Part shown: piece after piece, positions 6,436-14,778 of the stretch | How the letters are laid out: each line of letters starts with the position of its first letter | Position numbering within the stretch: position 1 is the stretch's first letter | Source: Azophilus sp964572185 | Lineage (GTDB): Bacteria > Pseudomonadota > Gammaproteobacteria > Pseudomonadales > Azotimanducaceae | DNA: 20,497 nucleotides | Assembly (NCBI GenBank): GCA_964572185.1 | Contig: CAZNFI010000039.1 | Coordinates: forward strand, 1-20,497 | Direction: 5' to 3' | The notes under the pieces: generated by a model | Seen by the model: only the letters and a program-made list of their open reading frames with translations | Told to the model about the DNA's origin: nothing | Database searches by the model: none | Position numbers and translations under genes: made by a program

Positions 6436-8598
6436 TTGAAGACGCGTAGAAGACGGTTCATGACAGCGGCGGGTGTGTCGGTCGGCGCCGCCGCCGTGCT
6501 GCCTCTGGCCTCCTGCAGCCGGGCGATGGCGCGGCCCGATGACCCCTGCGCGTTTTTCGAGAACGGCGATGCCTGGTCGTTCGGCGCGCTTCGGCGGTGC
6601 GCGGTCGCTGCCGCGGCGGGCCTGCTGGCCGTGCTGCTCGCCGGCTGCGGTACCGAGCAGGCGGCCGAGACTCCCGCCGCCGACCGCGACTGGCCGCTGC
6701 ATGGCCGCGGTGCCGCCGAAGCCCGCTTTTCCCCGCTTGCGCAGATTCACACCGGCAACGTGGCCAGGGTGGGCATGGCCTGGCAGTTGCCGCTCGACAG
6801 CCAGCGCGGCCTGGAGGCGACGCCGATCGTCATCGATGGCGTCATGTACGTCACCGAAGCCTGGAGCCGGGTTTTGGCCATCGCCGCAGACACCGGCGAG
6901 GTGTTGTGGCGCCACGATCCACAGGTGCCCCGGGAGTGGGCGCCCAGGGGGTGCTGCGACATCGTCAACCGGGGTGTGGCGGTGGCGGGCGGGCGCGTGT
7001 TCGTCGGTACTTACGACGGCCGGCTGATCGCGCTCGACCAGGCCGACGGCAACAGGCTTTGGGAAGTCAACACCATCGACCGGGAACAGCCCTACACCAT
7101 TACCGGCGCCCCGCGCGTGGTGCGCGACAAGGTCTTCATCGGCAACGGTGGCGCCGACTCCGGCGTGCGTGGCTATGTGTCGGCCTACAGCGTGGCGTCG
7201 GGCGAGCTGCTGTGGCGGTTCTTCACCGTGCCGAAGAACAGCACCGGCCCGTTCGAGCACCCGGAACTGGAAGCCGCCGCCGCCACCTGGGATCCGGACA
7301 GCGCCTGGGAACTGGGCGGGGGCGGCACCGTCTGGGACAGCATGGCCTACGATGCGGAGCTGAACCTGCTGTATGTGGGCACCGGCAATGGCTGGCCCTG
7401 GCCGCGCTTCCAGCGCAGCCCCGCGGGCGGCGACAACCTGTACCTGTCGTCCATCCTCGCCCTCGACCCCGACACCGGCCGGCTGGCCTGGCACTACCAG
7501 ACCACCCCGGGTGACAGCTGGGACTACACCGCCACCCAGCACATCATCCTGGCGGACATCGACTGGCACGGCGAGCCGCGCAGGGTGTTGATGCAGGCGC
7601 CGAAGAACGGTTTCTTCTATGTGCTCGACCGGGCCACGGGCGAACTGCTGGCGGCGGACAAGTTCGCCCGGGTCACCTGGGCGACCCACGTCGACCTGCA
7701 GACCGGGCGGCCGGTGCTGACCGATACCGCGGATTACAGCCAGTGCGCCAGCGTGATATTCCCCGCCACGCTGGGGGCGCACAACTGGCACCCCATGTCC
7801 TACAGCCCGCAGACCGGCCTGGTCTACATACCGGCCCAGGATGCCGCCACCTATTTCGCGCCGGGACGGTTCTCGGTGCTGCTGGACACCATGCACCGGG
7901 CCGACATGGAAAAGCTGGTTCCGGATGCCCTGGTGGGCTTCGCGGTACTCACCGCCTGGAACCCGGTCACGCGCGGCATCGAGTGGACCGTGCCGTATCC
8001 CAACTTCGGCAATGCGGGCGTGCTCTCCACTGCCGGGGGGCTGGTGGTGCAGGGCGATGCCCAGGGCTTCATCAACTTCTATGAGGCCCGCAGCGGTGAG
8101 CGTCTGCACCGCATAAGCACGCGTACCGGCATCATCGCCCCGCCGGTCGCCTACGAGGTGGACGGCGAACAGTACATTGCGCTGATGGCGGGCTATGGCG
8201 GTGCCCTGTTCGTGCTGGCCGAACCGCGCGTCGCCGCCAGGCGCTATCGCAACGACGGCCGGGTGATCGCGCTCCGGCTCGGCGGCGGCCCGGTGCCACA
8301 GGCGGCGAAGCTGGAAACGCCGGCCTTGCCACCGGCCGGCGACCAGGTGCGACTCCTGTCGGAGCGGGAGACCCGCGGCAGAACCACCTACCTGACACGC
8401 TGCGGCGCCTGTCACGGCTGGTTCGGGCAGACCGGCCTGCTGCCCGACGTGCGCCGCAGCCCGCTGATCGACACGTTGGAGACGCTGCTGCTCGGCGACT
8501 CGCTGGTCGCCCGCGGCATGCCTTCGTTTGCCGGCCAGCTCGGCCCTGCCGAGATCGAGGACCTGAAGGCTTATCTGCGGGCGGCGCGGCCCGGCTAG
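6436..8598 (+). CDS. PQQ-dependent quinohemoprotein dehydrogenase with C-terminal cytochrome c domain
   Basis: A 720-residue protein related to type II quinohemoprotein alcohol dehydrogenases, which oxidise alcohols in the periplasm with PQQ and pass electrons to an internal heme c. Visible are PQQ beta-propeller repeats, a vicinal disulfide in PRGCCDIVNRG (C173-C174), the GDSWDYTATQ region (W362, D363), and a cytochrome c domain with CGACH (656-660) and a probable axial Met in RGMPSFAG (M695). The start is a TTG with AGGGG upstream. The N-terminus is odd: a Tat-like leader (RRRRFMTAAG, lipobox-like LASC at 24-27) is followed by about 25 residues and then a second leader (RRCAVAAAAGLLAVLLAGC, lipidation Cys 71). 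The enzyme proper begins after Cys 71. No in-frame ATG or well-placed alternative start separates the two leaders, so the gene looks like a fusion or deletion product. It leads an operon with DUF819. Confidence 0.9.
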   Translation: MKTRRRRFMTAAGVSVGAAAVLPLASCSRAMARPDDPCAFFENGDAWSFGALRRCAVAAAAGLLAVLLAGCGTEQAAETPAADRDWPLHGRGAAEARFSPLAQIHTGNVARVGMAWQLPLDSQRGLEATPIVIDGVMYVTEAWSRVLAIAADTGEVLWRHDPQVPREWAPRGCCDIVNRGVAVAGGRVFVGTYDGRLIALDQADGNRLWEVNTIDREQPYTITGAPRVVRDKVFIGNGGADSGVRGYVSAYSVASGELLWRFFTVPKNSTGPFEHPELEAAAATWDPDSAWELGGGGTVWDSMAYDAELNLLYVGTGNGWPWPRFQRSPAGGDNLYLSSILALDPDTGRLAWHYQTTPGDSWDYTATQHIILADIDWHGEPRRVLMQAPKNGFFYVLDRATGELLAADKFARVTWATHVDLQTGRPVLTDTADYSQCASVIFPATLGAHNWHPMSYSPQTGLVYIPAQDAATYFAPGRFSVLLDTMHRADMEKLVPDALVGFAVLTAWNPVTRGIEWTVPYPNFGNAGVLSTAGGLVVQGDAQGFINFYEARSGERLHRISTRTGIIAPPVAYEVDGEQYIALMAGYGGALFVLAEPRVAARRYRNDGRVIALRLGGGPVPQAAKLETPALPPAGDQVRLLSERETRGRTTYLTRCGACHGWFGQTGLLPDVRRSPLIDTLETLLLGDSLVARGMPSFAGQLGPAEIEDLKAYLRAARPG

Positions 8599-8601
8599 CA
8601 G

Positions 8602-8823
8602 ATGGTCGAGTTCGACCCGCGCAGTCCGGCTTTGGCTCGGGACCCGTACCCAACCCTGCAACAGCTGCGCGATGAGGCGCCACTGCTGCCTATGGAGATG
8701 GCCGGGCGCCGCATTCCTGTTCCGAGCCGGCACGAGAACGTGGCGCGGGTGCTCGGCGAACCAGGCACGCGGGTGAATTCGCCCGGCAGGGGCGTGCGCA
8801 AGTGGGCGACACGGGGCGCTTGA
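8602..8823 (+). pseudogene. 5' stub of a cytochrome P450 gene
   Basis: Three bases after the PQQ dehydrogenase stop, an ATG opens a 73-codon frame. Its first 50 or so residues read like the extreme N-terminus of a bacterial cytochrome P450: FDPRSPALARDPYPTLQQLR, then EAPLLPMEMAGRR and SRHENVARVLGEP, where family members have DPYP..Y..LR...PV, a small beta-hairpin, and SR..DV..VL.DP. About 340 residues are missing, including the I helix, the ExxR motif and the heme-ligating Cys, and the frame stops after an unrelated tail (RVNSPGRGVRKWATRGA). The next gene begins 31 bp on, so no frameshifted remainder can be hidden here. I infer an internal deletion that removed most of a P450 that once belonged to this operon. 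A peptide may still be made but could not bind heme. Confidence 0.7.
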
Positions 8824-8854
8824 ACGACCCCGCGGCAGAGGGAGTGACGACCGC

Positions 8855-10018
8855 ATGAACAGCCTGATTGCGACGGATAACGGCCTTGCCGTGGCGGCGG
8901 TGCTGTTCGCTATCGTGCTGTGCGGCCTGCTGGCCGAGCGCACCGAACTCGGCGCCAAGCTGTCGGCGCCGCTGATTGCCCTGGGCGGTGGCATGCTGCT
9001 TGCCAACGTTCGCGTACTGCCGTTCGAATCGCCCGCCTACGGCTTCGTGGTCGCCTACCTGGTACCGGCGGCCATTCCCCTGCTGTTGCTGAACGCCGAC
9101 CTGAAAAGAGTCTTTCGGGAAACGGGACCGACCCTGTTGGCGTTTCTGGCCGGCACTGCCGGTACGATGCTTGGCGCCGCCCTGGGTTTCCTGCTGATCG
9201 ATGTCGGTCCGGAGACCGCCAAGGTCGCCGGCGTTCTTGCCGCGGCTTTCATCGGCGGCTCATTCAACTTTGTTGCCGTCTCCCAGGCGGTGGCCGTCGA
9301 GGATGCAACCCTGCTGGCGGCGGCGGCCACGGCCCAGGGCATTGGCGGCATCGTCTACCTGGGTGTTCTGATCGTGGCGGCGGGCATGCCGTTGCTGCGG
9401 CGCCTGTACCCAGGCCACCGGCAGTCCGCGGCAGCAAGTGCCCCGGCATCGGGGTTCTCCGGGTGGGACGTCTCAACCCGCGGCGAAGACCGCGCCGCGC
9501 CGCCAGCGCCGGTCAATGTGCCCGCCTGCATGACATTCACCCTGGCAGTCTGTGCCGTCAGCCAGGGCGTGGCGCAGCTGCTGGGTACGCCCCAGTTCGG
9601 GATTCTGCTCATCACCGTGGTGACCGTCGCCATGGCGTCCCTGGCCCCGGGCCTGATGGGCAGGCTGGCTGGCGGCGAAACGATCGGCCTGATGCTGCTG
9701 TATGTGTTCATTGCCGGTATTGGCGCTCAGTCCAACATCTGGCAACTGGCCGGTGCAACCACCGTGCTGGTGGGATTCCTGGGCGTGCTGCTCACCATGC
9801 ATGTGCTGTTCGTGCTGGCTGCGGGCAGGCTGTTCCGGCTCACCCTGCCCGAGGTGGTAATCGGCTCCAATGCCTGCGCGCTCGGCGCGGCGACCGCGGC
9901 GGCCATAGCGGCGGGCCGGCGCTGGCACGCGCTGGTCACGCCCGGCATTCTGTGCGGCATCCTGGGCTACGTGCTGGCGAATTTCATCGGCGTGGGCCTG
10001 GCCACGATGCTGGGATAG
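8855..10018 (+). CDS. DUF819 family multi-pass membrane protein
   Basis: A 387-residue integral inner-membrane protein matching the DUF819 (YjcL-like) family by pattern. It has about ten hydrophobic segments and a long polar loop near residues 187-225. Characteristic stretches are LNADLKRVFRETGPTLLAFL, GGSFNFVAVSQAV and, near the end, a small-residue helix followed by RRWHALVTPGILCGILGYVL. The family is poorly characterised and has a transporter-like fold; a transport role is usually assumed but not established. A GAGGGAG element precedes the ATG. It is the third element of the plus-strand run after the PQQ dehydrogenase and the P450 stub, so it may carry the dehydrogenase product or a related compound across the inner membrane; that is inference from position. 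It ends 75 bp before the convergent M14-like gene, with no clear terminator between them. Confidence 0.88.
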   Translation: MNSLIATDNGLAVAAVLFAIVLCGLLAERTELGAKLSAPLIALGGGMLLANVRVLPFESPAYGFVVAYLVPAAIPLLLLNADLKRVFRETGPTLLAFLAGTAGTMLGAALGFLLIDVGPETAKVAGVLAAAFIGGSFNFVAVSQAVAVEDATLLAAAATAQGIGGIVYLGVLIVAAGMPLLRRLYPGHRQSAAASAPASGFSGWDVSTRGEDRAAPPAPVNVPACMTFTLAVCAVSQGVAQLLGTPQFGILLITVVTVAMASLAPGLMGRLAGGETIGLMLLYVFIAGIGAQSNIWQLAGATTVLVGFLGVLLTMHVLFVLAAGRLFRLTLPEVVIGSNACALGAATAAAIAAGRRWHALVTPGILCGILGYVLANFIGVGLATMLG

Positions 10019-10093
10019 GTCCGCCTCGTCAGCAGTGCCTCGCGGCAGTGTGCGGCCAGCCGGCGGTACGGTGGGCCGGGGCCGATGCGGCGG

Positions 10094-11095
10094 TCAGCCG
10101 GGTGCGTCGATCCAGTCTCGTACCCAGCCGACGCCGTAGGTAAACTCGCCGGGCGCAACCATGGCGGGGCGGCTCGGCGCCAGCATCAGCAGGGGAGCAT
10201 CGCGCACTTCGAATTCCCGTTCCAGGGACGGCCCCCACAGGTCGAAACCGGGCCCGGTGCCGGCCGTCTCGCCCGGCCCTTCCACCCGGTAGGACTCCAG
10301 GCGCTCGCCGGTCACGACGTTGGTGATCCAGCCGATATCGCCCGGCGGCACCGGTTTGCCGAGATCGGCGGCGCCATGGCGGCCGTCGAGGGCGCCGCTG
10401 TGCGAAGAGAGAAATACCTTGACCCGGTCGAGTACCGCCACCTTGTCGGGCCCGGTGCGGGGTTCGTTCAGATGCCCCCGGTAGCGCAATGTGTTCAGGC
10501 AGCCCTCGATGCCGGGTTCCGGGTCATTCGCTTCGGCGCCGCCGAACTCGGCGAGGAAGGATGAACCGCCCTGGGCCACCACGGCCTGGCTCAACTGGCC
10601 CGGAACGTGCCGGTCGACCACCACCGGCAGGTAGCCGAAGGAGGCGCTCAGCTCCAGGTTGCCGTAGTCATAGGTGTAGTTCAGCGCCCTGCTGGGCGTG
10701 CCGGAGTGCAGGTCCACCACGCAGTCGACCCGGTTCAACAGTGCGCTGATCAGGGTGTGGGCAAGCTGGTCGGTCATGAATCCCGATGGGCGGCCCGGGA
10801 AGCGGCGATTGAGCTCGATGAGGTCGGGGTTGTGGCGCGTGCCGCCGGACAGCCCGAACGGGTTGGCGGCGGGCACCAGCACCACGGTGCCCGCCAGGTC
10901 GGCTTCGGCCAGCCGGCGCCCCAGCTGGTGCACGGCCAGCACGGCCAGGGGCTTGTCGCCGATGATGCCGGCGACGATTGCCGTGGCGGGGCCGGGACGC
11001 CTGCCCCGGTACTCGTGGAAGCGGATACGCCAGGGCTCGCCATCGACGCGCATGCCCGGCACGCTCTCCTGCCAACTGTTGACCGTTACGCTCAT
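10094..11095 (-). CDS. Succinylglutamate desuccinylase/aspartoacylase-like (M14 fold) protein lacking part of the zinc site
   Basis: This 333-residue protein resembles the AstE/AspA branch of the M14 metallocarboxypeptidase fold, enzymes that hydrolyse N-acyl amino acids. Seen are NPFGLSGGTRHNPD (79-91), ELNRRFPG (94-101, family substrate-binding Asn-Arg), VDLHSG with the third zinc ligand H130, and LAEFGG where E183 fits the catalytic Glu of the family ExGG motif. However, the first zinc motif, normally GxHGDE, reads GIIGDK (43-48): the His and the Glu that bind zinc are replaced by Ile and Lys. It may be catalytically dead, use a different metal arrangement, or have a changed role. It is the last gene of the minus-strand operon, 12 bp after a flavin oxidoreductase, so it may handle an amide or acyl intermediate. 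The ribosome binding site is weak. Confidence 0.8.
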   Translation of the reverse strand: MSVTVNSWQESVPGMRVDGEPWRIRFHEYRGRRPGPATAIVAGIIGDKPLAVLAVHQLGRRLAEADLAGTVVLVPAANPFGLSGGTRHNPDLIELNRRFPGRPSGFMTDQLAHTLISALLNRVDCVVDLHSGTPSRALNYTYDYGNLELSASFGYLPVVVDRHVPGQLSQAVVAQGGSSFLAEFGGAEANDPEPGIEGCLNTLRYRGHLNEPRTGPDKVAVLDRVKVFLSSHSGALDGRHGAADLGKPVPPGDIGWITNVVTGERLESYRVEGPGETAGTGPGFDLWGPSLEREFEVRDAPLLMLAPSRPAMVAPGEFTYGVGWVRDWIDAPG

Positions 11096-11107
11096 GATTG
11101 CACCACT

Positions 11108-12154
11108 TCAGGAAAAACGCGGGATGATCTCGCGGCCCACCCGCTCGATCACACGCAGTGTCGCCTCCGGCGAGGGGCCGAACTGGAAGCGAAAGCGCAG
11201 CACCAGTTCCTCGGGTTGAATCGCCTCGACCCAGCGCTCGAGGTTTGCCATCCAGGTATCTGTCGAGCCGACCAGCAAGCGGTCTTCGAGCAGGTGTTCG
11301 AGTTGCAGTTGCTCCTTGCGGTCGAGTTGCCCTACCCAGGGATCGACGCGCACGTCGTAGGGCTTGGCCTCGGCGCCACGCTCGGTCTTCCAGCCGCCCT
11401 GCATGCGCGGGAAGTACTCGGCATGCGACTGCACCACGGCAGGTCCGTATTCGGCCCGGGCCTGTTGGTCGGTATCCGCCAGCCAGGCTTCGCGCAGGAG
11501 GGCGATTCGCGGCTGCTTGCCGAAGCGTTCGCATTCGGCCCGGTATACGTCCGTCAGTTCGGCGACCACCGCCCCGGTACGCATCGGGTCGGGCAACCAG
11601 CCATCGGCCAGCCGCGCGGTGCGGCGCACGCCGGCTTTGGCCCAGGCGCCTACCCAAACTTCCGGACGGCAGTCGCCCATGGCCGGGTCCAGGCCGGGCA
11701 CCGGGCCGCGGCCGAGATCGATGCTGATCTCACCGTTGCGGAACGCATTGATTTGCGCCAGGCCCTTCTCCATTGCCCTGCCGCGGTCATCGAGATCCCG
11801 GTCGAGCAACTCGAACTCGTGCTCGTTGTAGCCGGCGCCCACACCGAGCCGAAAGCGGCCGGGGAACAGCGCGTTCAGCACTGCCGCGTCCTGGATCACC
11901 TGAATGGGATCGCGCAACGGCAGCTGCACCACGGTGATGGCAAAGCCCAGACGGGTGGTGTTGGCCAGCGCCACCGCCGCCAGGATGTGTGGGCTGGTGT
12001 TGTAGGCGGTGACGCCCATGCGCCGTTCGCCGACCACCGCGGAATGAAACCCGGCACGCTCGGCTGCCCGGCATTCGGCGATGAAGCTCGGCAGATCGTA
12101 CTGATAGCGCCCGTCAACGACACGTTGCAGGGGCACTGCGATGCTGAAGCGCAT
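11108..12154 (-). CDS. LLM class (luciferase-like) flavin-dependent oxidoreductase, copy 1
   Basis: A 348-residue protein of the bacterial luciferase-like (LLM) superfamily, TIM-barrel enzymes that use reduced FMN or F420, often as monooxygenases with a separate flavin reductase. Diagnostic pieces are the N-terminal MRFSIAVPLQ strand, FIAECRAAERAGFHSAVVGE, LNALFPGRFRLGVGAGYNEH with the typical R-x-G-x-G-x-G phosphate region, VWVGAWAKAGVRRTARLADG and VGSTDTW near the end. I start at ATG 12154, not the far upstream ATG: AGG is eight bases before it and the neighbour copy begins with the same MRFSIA. An ATG two codons upstream (12160) is possible. No flavin reductase gene is in the window. It shares the minus-strand operon with amidase, SDR and CoA ligase genes, which supports an oxygenation or desaturation step in the same pathway; the substrate is unknown. 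Confidence 0.88.
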   Translation of the reverse strand: MRFSIAVPLQRVVDGRYQYDLPSFIAECRAAERAGFHSAVVGERRMGVTAYNTSPHILAAVALANTTRLGFAITVVQLPLRDPIQVIQDAAVLNALFPGRFRLGVGAGYNEHEFELLDRDLDDRGRAMEKGLAQINAFRNGEISIDLGRGPVPGLDPAMGDCRPEVWVGAWAKAGVRRTARLADGWLPDPMRTGAVVAELTDVYRAECERFGKQPRIALLREAWLADTDQQARAEYGPAVVQSHAEYFPRMQGGWKTERGAEAKPYDVRVDPWVGQLDRKEQLQLEHLLEDRLLVGSTDTWMANLERWVEAIQPEELVLRFRFQFGPSPEATLRVIERVGREIIPRFS

Positions 12155-12299
12155 GGGCATCACCTGGTCCGGTTTGGGGAACTGAACGGTCCGGGGAGCA
12201 CGCTTGCCATGCCTGGCGCGCATCGCTGTTGCCGGCGTGCCGCCTGGCCGGGTTCGACCGCAGCCGGGTACCGGTGCTCGACGGACACGATGGGCAGCA

Positions 12300-13316
12300 T
12301 CAGCCAAACCTCGAGATGACCTGGCTGCCGATGCTCTCGATGGCTTCCAGGGTCTGTTCGATGCCCGGGCCCTGGAAGTGGCGCAACCGCAGCATCAGTT
12401 CCTCGGGTTGCAGCGCTTCCTGCCAGGCTTCGATCTGTTCGTTCCAGGTTTGCGGCGAGCCGCACAGCACGCGGTCGGGCAGCACGTGGTCGAGGGTCAG
12501 TTCGGCGGCGCTCGCCACGTCTTTCAACCAGGGGTCGTAGTGTTCATGGTAGGCATTGCCGCGCTCGAAATAGACGCGTGAGTATCCGAGTACGTGCGGG
12601 CCGTAGGTGCGCCGCGCCCCGGCATCGGTTTCCTCCATCCAGGCTTCGCGAAACAGCACGATGCGCGGCGTCTTGCCGAGCCGTGCACACTCTTCCCTGT
12701 AGACGTCGGCCAGGTGCGCCACCCAGCGGCCGCTGCGCAGGGGATCGGTAATCCAGCCATCGGCGGCGCGGGCGGCGCGCTTCACTCCAGGTACGCTCCA
12801 GGCGCCGATGAATACCTCCAGCGCATCTTTGCCGAGCGCCGCATCCCGGGGTGGCACGCTGCCCTGCCACGCACCGTCGAGTTGCATGGCCTGACCGGCA
12901 CGGTGCGCGGCAATGGCTTGCATGCCCTGGTCCATCAGGTGCTTGCGCTGCTGCAACGACACGCCGAAGGGGTCGAAATCGCCCTGGAAGTAGCCGACCC
13001 CTACGGTGAGCCGGAAGCGGCCGGGGAACATCGCATCGACCAGGCAGGCGTCCTCGGCGACGCGTACCGGGTGTTGCGTGGGCAGCACCGTCACCGAGGT
13101 GCCGAATTTCAGCTTCTCGGTACGCGCCAACCCGAGTACGCAGGGCAGCAGCGCGTTGCTGGTGTAGCTGGTGTCGCCAATGTGCTTTTCCCCGGAATAG
13201 GCGCCCAGCCAGCCGCTGGCTTCCGCCGCCTGGCACTCGGCGAGGAAGCCGTCGATGTCCAGTTGCCGTTGGCCGCCTACCAGCTTCTGCAGGGCGGGCG
13301 CTATGCTGAATCTCAT
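12300..13316 (-). CDS. LLM class (luciferase-like) flavin-dependent oxidoreductase, copy 2
   Basis: A 338-residue LLM-family protein clearly related to the next gene downstream. The start MRFSIAPALQKLVGGQRQLD, the segment AMFPGRFRLTVGVGYFQGDF, VFIGAWSVPGVKRAARAADG and CGSPQTW all have counterparts there. The two also share a family-unusual C-terminus (QPEELMLRLR and ISRFG here, QPEELVLRFR and IPRFS there). I choose ATG 13316 because it matches the paralogue; the longer upstream frame overlaps the amidase and is not coding-like. The pair probably arose by tandem duplication and has diverged, so they may act on different intermediates or form a heteromer, as in bacterial luciferase; that last point is inference. 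The cofactor (FMN or F420) cannot be decided from sequence by eye. It lies 34 bp after the amidase stop and 145 bp before the second copy. Confidence 0.88.
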   Translation of the reverse strand: MRFSIAPALQKLVGGQRQLDIDGFLAECQAAEASGWLGAYSGEKHIGDTSYTSNALLPCVLGLARTEKLKFGTSVTVLPTQHPVRVAEDACLVDAMFPGRFRLTVGVGYFQGDFDPFGVSLQQRKHLMDQGMQAIAAHRAGQAMQLDGAWQGSVPPRDAALGKDALEVFIGAWSVPGVKRAARAADGWITDPLRSGRWVAHLADVYREECARLGKTPRIVLFREAWMEETDAGARRTYGPHVLGYSRVYFERGNAYHEHYDPWLKDVASAAELTLDHVLPDRVLCGSPQTWNEQIEAWQEALQPEELMLRLRHFQGPGIEQTLEAIESIGSQVISRFG

Positions 13317-13350
13317 CCCTGGCCGGCCCTGGCTCGAGAACAGTGCGCTC

Positions 13351-14778
13351 TCAGGCCGCGCAGACCGGCGGCCGGCGCTGTGCCCAGGGCCGCGCCTCCT
13401 CGAGTTGCGCGGCCAGCGCGAACAGGCGCGCATCGGCGCCGAATGCGGCCGCGAAATGCACACCGATCGGCAACCCCTGATCGTTCCAGAACAGCGGCAC
13501 CGACATGGCGGGCGTGCCGGCGACATTGGCCAGGCTGGTGAACGGGATGAACTCGAATACCGCCTTCAGGTAGGCATCGACATCCGATGAACTGGTGTCG
13601 AGAACGCCGATTGCCGGCGGCGGCGTGGCCACCACTGGCGACAGGTGCACATCGTATTGCTCGAAAAAGGGCGCAACCTGGCGGCCCGTGGCATGCATGG
13701 CCCACAGCGCCCGGATCATGTCTACGGCGTTGCGCTCGTGGCCCATGGCGCCAAGCACGTTGACGATGTTCTCGATCACCTCGGCGGTGGGCTCGGTGCC
13801 GGTTTCCTGCGCGTGCTGATCGATGCCGGCCTGCACGTTGGCGGCAATGATCAGCGGGTAGGCGGCGCCGATGCGGGCCACGTCGTACTGCGGCACCGCT
13901 TCCTCGACGATGTGTCCCAGATCGGTGAGCAACGCAATCGCATCGTCCACCGCCGCAATGCAATCCTGGTGCACCGGGGCGCCATTGAGCGCCTCGCGCT
14001 GCACGCCGATCCTCAGGCGTTGCGGGCGTTGCCGCGTGGCGTCGAGCAGCGGGCCGTCAAGGGTCGGCGCACAGTAGGGGTCGCCGGGGGCGGCGCCGCG
14101 AGAGTTGTCCAGCAGCGCCGCGCTGTCGCGGACGCTGATGGTCAGCGCATGCTCGGCACTGAGCCCGCTCCAGGCCTCGCCGTAGTCGGGACCGGCGGGA
14201 TTCAGCCCGCGGCTTGGCTTGAAACCGAACAGGCCGCAGCAGGAAGCCGGTATGCGAATGGAGCCGCCGCCGTCCGACCCGTGCGCGGCGGGAACGATGC
14301 GCGCCGCTACCGCGGCCGCGGAACCGCCGCTCGAGCCGCCGGCGCTGTATGCGGTGTTCCAGGGATTGCGGGTAGCGCCGAACAGCGCCCCCTCGGTGCT
14401 TGGGCAACAGCCGAATTCGGGCGTGTTGGTCTTGCCGAAGATCACCAGCCCCGAACGCTTGTAGCGTGCCACCAGTTCACTGTCGTGGTCGGGTGTGAAG
14501 TCGGTGAAGAAGCGGCTGCCGGAGGTGGTGGCCACCCCCGCGTACAGGGCGCGAAGGTCCTTGAGCAGAAAGGGCACGCCGGCGAACGGGCCGGACGGCA
14601 GACCGGCCGCGACGGCCTGCCGCGCCTGCTCGTGCATCGGTGTCACTACCGCGTTGAGCTGCCCGTTGACCTGCCCGGCGCGCTCGATGGCGCCCTCGAG
14701 AAGCTCTGCGGCACTGACCTCGCCCGCAGCCACCAGCCGGGCCAGGCCCAGCGCGTCATAGTCGGTCAACTGGCTCAT
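13351..14778 (-). CDS. Amidase signature family enzyme
   Basis: A 475-residue amidase-signature hydrolase of normal family length. The Ser-cisSer-Lys triad is visible: K73 in PFLLKDL, the cis-Ser probably S149 in AGGSSGGSAAAVAAR, and nucleophile S173 in GSDGGGSIRIPA. FGKTNTPEFG and GFKPSRG are also standard for the family. Such enzymes hydrolyse linear amides, aryl amides, ureas or carbamates. It is unlikely to be GatA: no gatB or gatC is present and the neighbours are catabolic. Sitting between an SDR and two flavin oxidoreductases in one run, it probably cleaves an amide intermediate, or the substrate itself, of the pathway. No signal peptide is seen, so it is cytoplasmic. The ATG at 14778 is preceded by a GAGAG stretch. 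A 182-bp space separates it from the upstream SDR gene. Confidence 0.92.
   Translation of the reverse strand: MSQLTDYDALGLARLVAAGEVSAAELLEGAIERAGQVNGQLNAVVTPMHEQARQAVAAGLPSGPFAGVPFLLKDLRALYAGVATTSGSRFFTDFTPDHDSELVARYKRSGLVIFGKTNTPEFGCCPSTEGALFGATRNPWNTAYSAGGSSGGSAAAVAARIVPAAHGSDGGGSIRIPASCCGLFGFKPSRGLNPAGPDYGEAWSGLSAEHALTISVRDSAALLDNSRGAAPGDPYCAPTLDGPLLDATRQRPQRLRIGVQREALNGAPVHQDCIAAVDDAIALLTDLGHIVEEAVPQYDVARIGAAYPLIIAANVQAGIDQHAQETGTEPTAEVIENIVNVLGAMGHERNAVDMIRALWAMHATGRQVAPFFEQYDVHLSPVVATPPPAIGVLDTSSSDVDAYLKAVFEFIPFTSLANVAGTPAMSVPLFWNDQGLPIGVHFAAAFGADARLFALAAQLEEARPWAQRRPPVCAA

Noticed and set aside
6358..9006. Minus-strand 882-codon open frame opposite the PQQ dehydrogenase
   Set aside because: The plus strand carries unmistakable PQQ and cytochrome c motifs. 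The antisense product is Arg/His/Gly-rich with no recognisable domain.
10607..12319. Plus-strand 570-codon open frame
   Set aside because: It is antisense to the M14-like and LLM genes. The peptide is His/Gln/Gly-rich with no domain pattern, which is typical of a shadow frame.
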